Assembly: GCF_033568475.1 (NCBI RefSeq)
Contig: NC_133122.1
Span: forward strand, 181,741,449-181,805,448
Reading direction: 5' to 3'
DNA from: Henckelia pumila
Lineage: Eukaryota > Streptophyta > Magnoliopsida > Lamiales > Gesneriaceae
DNA: 64,000 nucleotides
A model generated the notes under the pieces. That model saw only the letters and a list, made by a program, of their open reading frames with translations. It searched no databases and was not told the DNA's origin. The first letter of the stretch is position 1. Each line of letters opens with the position of its first letter. Positions 46,549 through 58,413 of this stretch are shown here, piece by piece. A program made the position numbers and the translations under genes.

Positions 46549-47033
46549 GAAATAAATTAAAAACAAGGGCATGAAAGCAACGTGAAAACAAATTAAATCA
46601 ACAATCGACTAAGCCTAAAAACTTTACAAATCTTGAAAAATAATTACCAATTACCTGAGTTGTGCTTCTTCGAGATGTGCTTGGAATTATTTGTTGAAAT
46701 AGAACGCAGAAATTGAGTTTCTCTGTTCAATTTTGTGTGCGAGTGAAATCGAACGCGTGGCTGGAATTTGGTCAAAAAAGAATCTAAATCGAATCCCATA
46801 CACCAAAAAAAGAAATAAATTAAAAACAAGGGCATGAAAGCACGGTGAAGACAAATTAAATCAACAATCGACTAAGCCTAAAAACTTTACAAATCTTGAA
46901 AAATAATTACCAATTACCTGAGTTGTGCTTCTTCGAGATGGGCTTGGAATTATTTGTTGAAATAGAACGCAGAAATTGAGTTTCTCTTTTCAATTTTGTG
47001 TGCGAGTGAAATCGAACGCATGGCTGGAATTTG
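46549..47033 (-). repeat. 262-bp tandem duplication upstream of the FAR1-like gene
   Basis: AGAAATAAATTAAAAACAAG starts at 46549 and again at 46811. The two copies run parallel to CTGGAATTTGG, with scattered differences (for example CAACGTGAAA against CACGGTGAAG). This lies about 0.8-1.3 kb upstream of the transposase ATG and probably covers its promoter or leader. Confidence 0.9.
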
Positions 47034-47127
47034 GCCGCTCACTTTTTGTAAGCAGACCGATCGATAAACTTAAGAAATTGGATTAGAATCTGGGGGTCCG
47101 ATTACGTAGATGGATCCGGGTCAAAGA

Positions 47128-47156
47128 TCCGTCACACGAAAACTACCCGTGCAACG
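47128..47156 (+). other. Possible right terminal motif of the MULE-like composite
   Basis: AAGATCCGTCACACGAAAAC and the following ACTACCCGTGCAACGG resemble parts of the 44-bp repeats at 34252 and 35259 (ACACTCCTGTGCAACTG and CACGGATCTAATCC). The match is partial, with part in direct and part in inverted orientation, so a clean terminal inverted repeat is not shown. Confidence 0.3.
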
Positions 47157-47174
47157 GTTGCATATAAGTGTTTG

Positions 47175-47428
47175 CCTATAAATATTACAATTTTATTTTT
47201 ATTTGTTTTTTTTTTTGAAATTTTGATATTTCAAATTTCCATAATTTTCTCAACTAAACATTGTAGATAAGATAAATTGATAAAAAAAATTTAAAATTTT
47301 TATATTATTTTATATATGTTAAAAAATAAATTTAAATATTATTGAAAAAATAATATTTATATATAACATACAATATTAAATATATTGTATGATTTTATAC
47401 AGACGCAACGCGTGTGCGATTATACTAA
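47175..47428 (+). mobile_element. Helitron-like 3' end
   Basis: A hairpin CGCA-ACGCGTG-TGCG (about 47404-47418) is followed within 10 bases by TATACTAA and then T, which fits a CTRR end. The 5' end near CCTATAAATATTAC is uncertain. 47429-47996 is AT-rich with no gene seen. Confidence 0.4.
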
Positions 47429-47997
47429 TTTAATCTAAGATGCACTTTTAAGAAAATGATTGTACAAGTAGAGTGAAATTTTATTTCAAGTTTATTATTC
47501 AAATCACTCATCTAATCAAATCTTATCATTCAAACGCAATCTAAGATTTTTCTAAAATCCATCAACTGTCCTAGTACTCATTTTTCGACCCAAGAAATAT
47601 GTGCTATCAAAAATAAAACGATGAGTGACCAACGTTATCCAATGCAATATATTTCAAATATTCAGGAAAGCGAAACCCTTGAATTTGCTCCATCTCTCCT
47701 TATCCCTTTTGCATCCATCACATGTTTCCGATTGTCAACAATAACTATTTAGTAATATTATAATTATTTGTTGGGGAAATTATATTTTCTGGTTTCGTAA
47801 TTTGCATATTTTTTCGTTCTTGCTCATGATCTCGGTCGATTCATAATCTTAGTCCACTAATATATACTTCTTTTTCTAATTTTATTTATTTTTTGCAGGA
47901 CTGCTGGCCCAAAAAATGTAAAAAAATAAACAAATTTACATGACGTAATTAAAATTTGATTTTCCCTGTAATAATATGTTGGTTCGAAGAATTAAGG

Positions 47998-48112
47998 TAG
48001 TGTTTGAGAGAATTTCTATGAAGTACTTCTCAATTTTTCTTAAACAAAATTTTCAAAATTTTGTTAAGAAAAAGTTGAAAATAGATTTCTACAAATTCTC
48101 TCAAACACTGTC
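47998..48112. mobile_element. Foldback MITE
   Basis: AGTGTTTGAGAGAATTT on the left pairs with AAATTCTCTCAAACACT on the right, and the pairing continues inwards (CAATTTTTCTTAACAAAA-like arms) to a centre near 48057. The whole 115-bp piece can form one long hairpin. 48113-48625 shows no gene. Confidence 0.7.
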
Positions 48113-48625
48113 TAAGTGTACTAAAATATTGTTAGGATCGCTTCTATGAATTTGTAGCCATAGTCCAAATGCTCTCGAAGACAACACACCATGTGGAATT
48201 GGGCAAATCCCTTTTGTATTTTTCCCAACAGTTGATGTGTTGTATCTTGACTTGATGTTGACTACCACCCACATGTATTTTTTTCTCTCTTTATTTTTAG
48301 TTTTTTGGAGTAGTGTATTTTTATATTCCCACTTGAAAAGTGGATAATTGAATAGAAAAAATAGTCCTACAATGCAATGATGGTACACAAAGACATAATA
48401 TGTTGCTACCCACAATACCTTTGTGACAGTGATGTGGAGTAAAGGTACTCGTTTCTCTCCTATAAAAAAGTTGTAAAATCTGACATTTTTTTTTTAATTT
48501 AAGAAATCTAATTAACTATGGTGAAACCATATTTTCATTATATAATCGTAATCATAAACTAAAGGCGTAATCTAATGTACTATAACATAAGCGAAATAAA
48601 TTAAGTTTCATTAAACTAACAAATA

Positions 48626-48642
48626 GCTGGAATAGCTCAGTT

Positions 48643-48675
<33 letters not shown>

Positions 48676-48699
48676 GAGGTTCAAGCCCTCCTTCTAGCG
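48626..48699 (+). tRNA. tRNA-Asn (GTT)
   Basis: 74 nt, GCTGGAATAGCTCAGTTGGT at the 5' end (A box included), anticodon loop CTGTTAA with GTT at 48660-48662, B box GGTTCAAGCCC, and acceptor end matching GCTGG...TCTAGCG. No intron, and CCA is not encoded as usual for nuclear genes. A T-run (48714-48717) downstream can serve as the RNA polymerase III terminator. It matches the well-known plant nuclear tRNA-Asn sequence. Confidence 0.97.
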
Positions 48700-48849
48700 A
48701 GCGGCGAAGTGAATTTTAAAACTTATTTTTACCAAAATTACCCTTTCTCGGACAGTTTCACATGGTGGCGCGTGGGGCACCGGGGTCCACTCTCCACCCC
48801 TTTTCCGCCACCACCCCATCACCATTTTACTATCATTCTCCGCCTTTCG

Positions 48850-48956
48850 TCTTTATAAATAAATTCATTCTATATATCTCCCATCATCAATCATCGCCTC
48901 ACATCACACATTTCCCTTCCCCCCCCCCCGCCAAATCTTGAATTCTCCTGTTAATC
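48850..48956 (+). promoter_or_regulatory. Core promoter and leader of the bHLH gene
   Basis: A TATA box TATAAATAAATT begins near 48853, about 100 bp before the ATG. A run of ten C's (48920-48929) lies in the presumed 5' leader. The start of transcription near 48885 is inferred from the TATA position. Confidence 0.55.
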
Positions 48957-50531
48957 ATGGACATCAGTGTGCTCGACAGACAAAAGGTCATGCTCCAGCG
49001 CCTTCATTCCGGTAGAAATCAAGAAGATGATCATCGTGCTCGACTCAACCTTCACTCTGTATTCGATCATCAAGAAATATTGTCCAGCGGCTGGCATCCC
49101 ATCAAGGCGGCGGCTCGTCAATCTTCCAGTGTTACGAATCAGCGTTGTTTTTCTGCCGTTTCGAGCTCTAACAACACTGACAGCCAATGTAACAGTAGCT
49201 TGGTGGACAGAGGAGGCACTGTTTCCTGCTCTGCTCCGAAGAGAAAAGCAGCAGAGGTTTGCCTTGAATTTCATTTCTTTTCCTCTTGTTTCACAATGGT
49301 TTGTGGGTATTCAAGTTATTATCAATTTTTTTCAGTTTAGTCTAGAACATGAATGCAAGGACAAAGGACTTTTGGTAGAGGAAGCGGGAGACGAGAAATC
49401 AGAAGTTACCACAAAAACTGAGCGGGGAATTTCAACAAACACTTGTTCAAAGCAAGGTTCCAAGGTTTCTGCGGCACCAAAGACCGATTACATTCACGTC
49501 CGGGCACGGCGTGGCCAGGCCACCGATAGCCACAGTTTAGCAGAAAGAGTACGATTCTTTTCCTTTAATTTGCCATCAAAAGAACGACAATTCAAGGACC
49601 ACATATGGAAATTTAATTAGCACCATGTTTTTAGCTTTCTTGATTTTCTAAGACGGTTGTTCTGTTCTGTTCTGTTCTGTTGGTTTTTGCAGGCGAGACG
49701 GGAAAAAATCAGCAAGAAGATGAAGTGTTTGCAAGATTTAGTTCCCAGTTGCAATAAAGTTACTGGAAAGGCCGGAATTCTTGATGAAATCATCAACTAT
49801 GTTCAGTCTTTACAAAAGCAAGTTGAGGTACCAGTTGTTTCGTTTGCTTGGTTTGAAATTTGCATTTCATAAAAAAATTTGCTTGTCTTTTGATGCTACC
49901 ATATTCATCTTGCAATCTGCAGTTTCTTTCAATGAAACTCGCAGTTTCAAACCCCCGACTCGACTTTAGCGTCGACGATTTCTTCACCAAAGAGGTAACT
50001 AACTCCCTTGAGTTTCACCATATCCAATTAGTGTGAATTTTTTAGAGAGAAGTGATTTTGAAATTAGCATGAGAAGTGATTTTAGTTAGTCGTTCCCCGA
50101 CTTGAATGCTAGCATATGGGACTAACATTGTGATCAAATTTTGGATTGAAGATTCCTGCATACATGACCAAAACACCACAAACACCAGCAGCAGCAACAG
50201 AATTTGGAGCCACCAATTCGGCGTGTTTCCAGTATAATCCAATGCAACAGGGAACCTCAAGTCGTGGGACTGTTGTAATATCGAATGAATCTCAAATGAC
50301 AGCTCAAAATGCAGGATCCTCTAGTGTGCCTGCCCCTGAAGTTTTTCTTGATTCCACTTCAATCCCTGTAATTTCCTGGACCTCAACTCTTCTTTCCGAC
50401 CATGCTTCGTCTCATTTATTCCTTGTCGACCTTCTCTTAAGTGACTCATTGATCTTTTGCAGCAATTTCTACAGATATCGGGTTGGGACTCGGAGTTCTC
50501 GAATCTATTCAACACCGGGTTTCATTACTAG
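48957..50531 (+). CDS. bHLH transcription factor, subfamily XII (CIB/BEE/BPE-like)
   Basis: Six exons, all GT-AG and each a whole number of codons: 48957-49256, 49336-49548, 49693-49827, 49923-49994, 50152-50367 and 50463-50531, giving 334 residues. The bHLH region (about residues 150-220) starts with the subfamily signature [20 protein letters not shown]. The basic region has His-Glu-Arg (HSLAERARR), the pattern of G-box/E-box binders. The helices are [19 protein letters not shown] and [20 protein letters not shown]. The N-terminus begins [19 protein letters not shown] and the C-terminus ends LFNTGFHY. Relatives act in the nucleus in brassinosteroid or light-dependent growth and flowering; the exact orthologue is not clear. 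A TTCTG microsatellite (49657-49680) lies in intron 2. Confidence 0.92.
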
Positions 50532-52039
50532 TACAAGAACACCAAATTGTGTCACTATACCATAAGGTCTGATTGTTGATTCATAAGTTAATCTTACTCG
50601 TACCCCGGTGTTCAAGATTCGTGGGAAAATCTTAAAGATGAAACACTGAATTTTCGATCGGGGAATTGGTAACTAGATAATAGCAGTAGAGGAATTTTTT
50701 ATCTTGGATGGATTGCTAGATATGTGTGTATTGAGTTTAAAGTGACATATAATTCCATTTGTATTACTTCTTGTAAGTCATTTATTACCTCATTGTACCT
50801 ATTCATTGGAAATAATATAATTAACTGGATTTTATTTATCTTCTCATGCCTCCTCTTTAAATCCCACCAGATTCAAAAAGCTGGAACAAGTACATATTTA
50901 GCAAGATAAAATTTCCTTTAATTGAAAGCTCCACGTGAAAAGCTCATTCATTTAGTGTTCCACTGAAATTACTCCTCAACATATTCCATATTATAATCAA
51001 GTTTTTTTCTTTTGTTTTTTAGCTGGGGAATGGTTGGTCACATACAGCTAAGATCTCGAATTTGAGCACGTCACAAGCTCGCTCGAAAACTTGATGTTAT
51101 ATGAACTATATATAAAGTTGATAATCAAATATATAGTTAGTATTTATTATCATCAAGTTAGAGATTTTCACTCACATGAGACAATATGATACAATTTTTT
51201 TTTAATCGATAACCAACGAGTGAATTATGTTGATATTATATAAAATTTCTTAGCGTAACGATTAACCGGTGAACTGAATTTTATTCACAACTCATATATC
51301 TCCGATGAACCTCCATCCAACTGAAAATTTTAGTCACTATGCCATAGTTGTTCTAAAAAAAATGCATGTTTTTGTCTTCCAATGAAGTATACGATCTCTT
51401 ATTTGCGTCCATTCGAATAGAAACAAGGGATTACAGTTGGGAACTTTTAAAAAAAAGTGGGCACAAAGGATAGACAAATGAAAGATAAGATGAAGAGGAT
51501 TTAAGGACTAGTTGTTGTTAAGGTGGTGACCACTTGTTGCCACTGAGAATAGGTAGAACCATCATCACTTGGATAGCTATTTTCGTGGCATCCCACAAAT
51601 TTATGCTTTAAAATTTCGATCTAATCTTTTAGGTAAAAATTCTGCAATTTAAAAAAAAGGCCACACTCAATGGCAAATTGGTATATTTCCTAATACATGG
51701 CGATAGATGCATACCCTTTAGAAAAAATTTTAGTCTTTTGTGTTTTCATCGGGATTTTGTAAAGTTACATTTGGAGTGTTTCTATCCTTTTGATGTGGTG
51801 AAATTTGGATCACCAACATTCAAATACATGATATCAATTTATGTGAGAATGTGAGAGATTCATATTATTAGAACGGGGAAATTTCTATAGGTGAAGCATG
51901 TAATGAATGCATTGCTATCTACATATAAAAGTAATAAAATTCACTCATGATATATATAAATAATTTTAAAATCAAATTTCAATCCACTTTAAGGTTCGCA
52001 ATGGGCTTCTAGGCCGAAAGTAATGGTCCGGACTTTGAT

Positions 52040-53509
52040 TTAAAATTCTGGGACATCGAGGCCCAATTTGAATCAATTACGCAAGAAGCTTGAACACGTG
52101 TACATGTTCACTTACAAAATGGTAAAGAAAAGAATAGAAAACCGAACCCAAATCCCGTCGGCCCTCTTCCCCTCTATAATTTTCGCCGCTGAAGCCGCCC
52201 TGCTCCGCCGGGAAGTAGTCGGCGACCACCCTAAGTCAATACCCAAGTCTTGTAGACTTCGATTCTGCCTCGCGGCCCTGTTTCTGCGCGCTGCTCTCTT
52301 TTGTTTCTCGGGCGATTTCTGGTTGTTGCATTGTAGGATAGCTTGGATTAGCAACTTAGGTTAATTTTTAGACAAGCCATAAGCTTTCTGCTCAATTCCA
52401 AGCATTTTCCAGCCGCTGCCGCCTCATCTCTGCCGGGAGCAGCTGCTATTCCGGCCAGCGTAGTTCAGCTTCATTTTTTAAGTATTTCAAACTCGTTTCC
52501 AGCTTCTAGTTCGCTGTTCCAGCTCGTTCTTTCGAGGTACAGGGGCTGCCCGGAAGTGAAACTTTACCCCTTCGAATTTAATTTGTTTTCGATTCCTTTA
52601 TCGCTCTATTGTTGATTAATGATTGGGTTAATGTTGTAGGTACCAAAGTTGATTGGCTTTGAGGTATATTTTGGTGAACCTATCGTCGAATTAATAATGA
52701 GATTATTTGAGGAATTTAATGATGTTTTGATAATTATGGTTATTGTTGCGTTGGGAAATTTATTGTGAATCGTGGAATTAATTCATATGGAAATGAGAAT
52801 TTATGCGTTATGTTACGCTCAAATGAATATTTTGATTGCATTGTCGAATTTTCTGGAATTAAGAAAATATTTTGATGAAGTTTGATATTTTAAATGGTTA
52901 CGGAACTGTTAAATTATAATAAAACAATTTAAATGTGATCTTCGGATGATACTATGTGAATTGGGATTTCTAGGCTTTTCTTAAGTGCGTTTCTTTCTGG
53001 TAATAGCTTGGTTGAGGTGCGGATAGATCGTTTTCATTATGTCGTCTCTATAGATGTGTAATATGACTTGTGTTGGTGTTTGATATTTGTATCGATTGCT
53101 TTTATGTGAATTATGTGAATATGTGCTCTACATGTGGATTAGTACTAAAAAAATAAAGTAGTAGGAGTGTTGTATGATGTTTTGGGTTATAACTTGAGTG
53201 TATTACGGGGAGGTCATGCCAAAATTCATGTAGGCCCGAAAATGAAAAAAAACAATTTACTCGTTTTTGCTCTTTGCATTAATTACTCTTGATTGTTTGA
53301 TAAATAAATATTAATCAGGACACAGGGCCCTCACAAATTCTCTGCGATTTTCCCACTCTTTCTTACACAGACAAACGTTGGTTGATGTTCCAACAGGAAT
53401 TCTGCTTTCCATGTCGTTAAATTGAGATTATTGGTGCTTTAATGAAGGATTTTTATCAGTTACTGTTGCATAAGCTGAGATTCTGTCGATATACAGACAT
53501 AAAAGAAGA
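52040..53509 (+). promoter_or_regulatory. Probable promoter, 5' leader and leader intron of APC10
   Basis: TGGGCT (near 51998) and GGCCCAAT (near 52051) resemble site II/TCP elements common in promoters of cell-division genes. A GC-rich transcribed-looking stretch (52140-52550) ends in a possible splice donor GAGGTACAGG near 52535. An acceptor CCAACAG lies near 53394, before the coding start. No conserved ORF was found in this interval. 50532-52039 between the two genes is AT-rich with nothing recognised. Confidence 0.4.
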
Positions 53510-55332
53510 ATGGCGGAGTCGTCGGAGGGTGAAGAGGAGGGCAAGCTGACCGGAGGAAACCTGGAACTTGTGGTCGACGAAGACCTCCGAGAGATGGCGA
53601 AGAAAGCCGCCTGGAGTGTCAGCTCCTGCAAGCCGGGAAATGGTGTCTTCTCACTCCGAGACGACAATCTTGAAACTTACTGGCAGTACCTCTCTTTCCC
53701 TTTCCCTCTTTTATGACTGTTCTGCATATTCTTCGCTCAAAATTGAATTTGTTGAGTTTATTTTTACGATTGATGTTAAACGTATGTTATGGAGTTTTTA
53801 ATTTGTATAGCTAGAAAAATCAAACATAAATGTTCTTTCTTTTTAGGAATGGTACCCCTATTGGTCCTCGTCACAAATGGTGTCCAGATTATGATTTTTT
53901 TATTTAAAATTTTCTTGTGGAAATTAGGTCGGATGGTGCCCAACCTCATCTAGTAAATATCCAATTCCAGAAGAAAGTTAAACTTCAATTGGTTGTTCTG
54001 TATATTGATTTCAAGCTTGATGAGAGCTACACTCCTAGTAAGATCTCAATTCGAGCCGGTGATGGTTTCCACAACCTGAAGGTAATGCGATTGTGAATGA
54101 AAGTTTAGGAAGACTGTGTACACTTTCTGTGCAGTTAACTTTTTACAACCGTATTAGCATGTGTAGAAAATGGCATCAGTGTTCGTGAGTCTACTCAGAA
54201 ACTCGATAAAGTGTTCTGCGATTTTGATGTGATTAAGTGATCATGGAAAAGTTTGATGTATTCCATTCTTGCAATTATTGTTCAGGAAATAAAAGCAGTG
54301 GAACTTGTGAAGCCAACTGGGTGGGTGTATATATCATTGTCTGGGAGTGATCCAAGGTGAGAAATCGATGCTTTCCGATTGCGTGATTTTGTGTATTTCC
54401 CCATCTGAAGCTGGATGAAGTAATAATGTTTATAGCATTAGTTTGGCTTTGCAACTATTTGTTTGTGTGATGTACCGTCTTTTATGCATCTGGAAGGGTG
54501 GTGATTGATGTGTCTATTGAAATATGCTGAGAAGCCATTAAAGTATGAAAATTGAATCTTGGAATAAACTACAACTATGGAACAAACGCTGAATTTACAA
54601 ATTTGTTTCTTAGTTTGTGGTTACAAAATTGATTCCAGGAGTTACATATTTGCAAGCAGATGCTTAATGTACAAATTTTGTTTCTTCATTCCAAAAAGGA
54701 AAAATGACTGTGTTACATGAATTTTATTTACCTCTTTGCTGGACCGGAAATCATTGAAGTGATTTCCTTTGTTAACCATGTGATACAGTATTAAAACGAG
54801 AAGTATGCAATACACACGGCAATCTTTAAAAAGAAATGTTAAATGTGCAATCTAAGGATCAGTATTTAAAGGACTAGGGAGAGAAGCGATTCAGGTACCT
54901 ATGCTCAGTACAATCATGGGGCATCGATCTTCTAAATTTTGAAGACGACAACAAATAGACAATGCATTGATATTATAATGTTTCTGTTTCATTGCACTAG
55001 CCCATCAGAAAAGGCTAAATCAAATTAATTCTTCATTGCAAAGTAATAAATTCTTGGAAATATACGTTGCAGGGAAACCTTTGTGAATACTTTCATGTTG
55101 CAAATAGCAGTTTTGTCTAATCATCTGAACGGAAGGGACACTCATGTGCGCCAAATCAAAGTTTACGGGCCTCGTCCGTGAGTCAAACTATTACGGTGTT
55201 TACCCTCGTTAAGAATTATTTGCTCTGTTCAAATGTTTGAAATGATTGTTTCACGATGACAGGAATCCCATCCCACACCAACCATTTCAGTTCACATCAA
55301 CAGAGTTCATTACTTACTCTATCCTTCGCTGA
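53510..55332 (+). CDS. APC10: Anaphase-promoting complex subunit 10 (APC10/DOC1)
   Basis: Five exons, GT-AG and in phase: 53510-53685, 53928-54081, 54286-54356, 55073-55177 and 55263-55332, giving 191 residues, the normal plant length. The protein starts [17 protein letters not shown] and carries the DOC domain from about residue 25 to the end, with [54 protein letters not shown] and [16 protein letters not shown]. It ends ...YSILR, comparable to the Ile-Arg tail that docks onto a core APC subunit. APC10 works in the nuclear/cytoplasmic APC/C ubiquitin ligase, helping to recognise degron substrates such as cyclins together with a CDC20/CDH1 activator. The frame is fully intact. Confidence 0.97.
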
Positions 55333-56443
55333 CATGTATCAGATATGGCCATTGCTTTTCAATTCCATGTTGTACCATCGTGTGCCGGTTGTTGTGGTCT
55401 TGACAATTTTCGATATTGGAAATGTCACTATTGTTTGTAAAATTTATACCGGAGCGACTAGCTCTCTTATTATATGATTAGCATTGAACTCCGGGAATGG
55501 AGTTCCAGGTTTCACCTTGATCAACATGGCCTAAAACATACTGCAATTACTATCATCAAAGGAAGATGCGTTAGCCTTTTAAGAAGTCTTTTGTCAGTGC
55601 TGCTTCATGTTTGAAACGATAAGAATCAAAAGTTTATATGTGCTTCTACAGTTCACATGATGTCCATTTGCGGAGTTCGTTCCGGAACTGTAAGTGAGAT
55701 CTCATACCGCTTCTCCCTGATGTGCACAAGAAAAATAATACATGGGGGGAAAAAGTTTATGTTCCCATTATGGATTGAGCAGCTTTAGTGTTTTTACCAG
55801 AAATCTCTAGTGAACCTACTTATATAAGATATCTTTTCTTGATATATAACGCATGTTGGGACCAGATAGAAGTGAGAACTCCTAACAGTTTCTTCTTTTA
55901 ACAGCAAAGGTAACTAGGCATGGGAGTCGAAATAGGAGGACTCAAACTTGATGGAATAATCGTGTACTATATCCACTGAACTTGCATGTGCATCGGTTCT
56001 TTGGATTTGTATATATAGGTCTATGTTCTTTTTTTAGGCAGTACATAAAATACACCACCATTCACAACTTCATAAAATAAGTTTGCGAACCAAATAATTA
56101 ATATGAACCTCAAAACATTAAGGTCGAGTTTGAGCAGTATGGCTGGCAATCGAGATCATTCAAGCTTTAATTAACGTGTTTGTAATTGAGTCAACTCGTT
56201 CTCACAACAATCGAGCGTCTAAGAAAATAGGTAGCAGAACAATGAAACATTTTTCACATAACGTACATTTTCAAGATGAAACATCTCTCTTAATGAACAC
56301 AGACAGCCACTTTACTCACACGTTGACAGGTAATAACCTACAAAACCAAAGAATCTAACTTCCATACAGAGACTAGAGACATAAAACACTCTAAGAAGTA
56401 AATAAGGAAAAGACGATCATGATCTATGTAATCCATGTGAAAC
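55333..56443. other. Tail-to-tail intergenic interval
   Basis: Lies between the stop codons of APC10 (+) and the TLP gene (-) and should hold both 3' UTRs. No further gene or repeat was recognised. Confidence 0.6.
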
Positions 56444-58413
56444 TCACTCACAGGCTGGTTTCGCATCGTAGCTGCTCAAGCAGATAGCAAATGCTTGAAA
56501 TGCAGATAATGGGTAGCAATAATCCATGGTAAAGATATCTTTTCCAATCTTTCCGAACTGTAAAATCACCTTTTCTTGTTCTGCAGCAGGGATGTTAAGT
56601 GAAGGATCCACAGCTGCCACGAGCTGGAAATTTTTAACAGATGCTACAGTGACACGCCCTCTGAAATTCAGGCACCAGCATTGCAATTGCTCGTGCCATC
56701 TCGGGGACTTGTTTTTAAGAACAAGTGCCTCTGGCAAACTCAAAAGAGTTGGAGAGCTGAAATAAGTGCTGGGCTCGCTTCCTTTCGGGATCAGTGGGGA
56801 TGAGGTATTTTCGTCGATGCACAGAGGAAATGAAGTTGGAGTTGGGGCGGTGCCACCTTCTTGAATAGATGAAACAGGAATCGAATGGATTACACAATGC
56901 AATCTCCTAGGACCTCTTTTTCGAAGAACATTGAGCTCATACGACACGGTGGCTATGCTATAGTTAAATGCAGGTAATCTTGGAGATACTTGGCTAGTGC
57001 TAAATCTTCGACTCAGCCGAGAGGTGTGTTGAATTGCAGAATCTTTTGGGGGCTGGCTATCATATATAGTGAACTTGGTTCCCAAAAAATTGGACCTGAT
57101 TATAGAATATAGATATGTCATTAAAAAAACAAAAAAGTAAAATGATGGCATAGACATCAACTAGAGTGGTGTAACAAAACTTGCCTAAGTTTTCCAAGAT
57201 ATGTATTGCTAGCTCGAGAAAAATCATCCGCAACCAAAGAAATTATGAAGTCTGTGCTTGTTGCCCTTCTGATCTTTTTGGCTGCCAACAGTAATTTATC
57301 ACTCTCGTTCTCGGCTGCCATTAGAAATTCAACAGTTAGTGGTATATATCTAACATATCTAGTTGGCCTGCTGAAGTAACACTGAGCTTCTAAATTATTG
57401 TTTCTAAGGCAAAGACATTTTCCAGTATTTGTGAGCGCCATAGAAAGATCAATATCCTATTTTCCGCCGTATAAGGTCAATCGCTTTGATACACTTGGGA
57501 TCACCCTTATATAGACTCGGGAGTTTTGAGTGTTTTAGTATGGCTATTTCATCCCCAAAATAGCCTAATAACTTCACACAAGAACACAAAAATAGCTCTA
57601 TCTTAAATAATATAAAATATCCAGATGAATCAACAGAAGCAACAGCCAATACACATTGGATATAATCTAAATAAATCTAAATTGAGGCGACACAACTTTG
57701 AAATCAAACCATATGAAAACCCAATGTAGTAGCCAACAATGTCGTAACAAGCATTGCATACATTGTATGTGTTATAACCACAAAACAATAGTGCGAGAGA
57801 AGAAGAATTATTTTAGATTGACATAAAGAAATCACAGCCGAAAATTACAACCCCCAATGCCACAGCAAACAAGGAAACAAAATGAACTTACATGGGGTCA
57901 GACCAAAATACAGGCAGTATGTTGAAGTTGTCCTATCCCTCTTGATAAAGCATTGGATTGGACTATCTCGCGGGCCCGGCTAGCATGGACAAAACAAAGA
58001 GTTACTTCAACAGAATCACATACAACAATCAAAATGGAGATTACTAAACTCTGAATGAATACCTGCTTCAACGAAATGGGGAAGGTGAGCTTCCCACATT
58101 CCTCAGGAGTTTTGACAATCTCCTTCGTGATCTCTCTCCAAGATTTACAAACTGAAGCACAAAAGACAACTACAGTCCTTGCAGGCCATGAAGTTTCGCT
58201 CTCTTCGACCCTTCGGATAATATCCAAAAGCAATTCCGGCGGTAAATTTGCCCACCGCCCTTGTTGGATTGGCTCGAAAGGAACTACTGCATCTGGGGCT
58301 ACATATGACATAGTTCGGCTTCGCCAAAGCCTCCCCTGAATCCCTTTCCGTGATAAGCTGCCAATCCCATCTTTCATATCCTTTAGCTCGCGGACGATGC
58401 TCTTAAATGGCAT
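56444..58413 (-). CDS. Tubby-like F-box protein (TLP)
   Basis: Four exons in phase on the - strand: 58413-58063, 57979-57892, 57314-57185 and 57095-56444, giving 406 residues. The start chosen is the ATG at 58413 ([18 protein letters not shown]), matching the family N-terminus. The F-box spans about residues 50-105 ([37 protein letters not shown]). The Tubby domain begins at [15 protein letters not shown] and includes [51 protein letters not shown] and [16 protein letters not shown], ending [14 protein letters not shown]. TLPs bind phosphoinositides at the plasma membrane through the Tubby barrel and join SCF complexes through the F-box. The third intron starts with GC (AG|GCAAGT) instead of GT. 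The gene is intact; which TLP paralogue it is remains open. Confidence 0.94.

Noticed and set aside
47128-47156. A perfect terminal inverted repeat pairing with 34252
   Set aside because: Only partial matches can be aligned and orientation is mixed, so I keep it as a weak motif similarity.
48967-49620. A long + strand frame overlapping the bHLH exons 1-2
   Set aside because: It reads exon 1 in the wrong frame and crosses intron 1; the six-exon bHLH model with GT-AG borders and domain match explains the region.
52068-52364. A short + strand gene upstream of APC10
   Set aside because: No similarity to a known family; the GC-rich stretch is better explained as APC10 5' leader, although this is not proven.
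57157-57441. Extended N-terminal reading of TLP exon 3 (MALTNTGK...)
   Set aside because: It runs through the intron acceptor at 57315-57316. The exon starting at 57314 joins in phase with the expected Tubby sequence, and the extension has no counterpart in the family.
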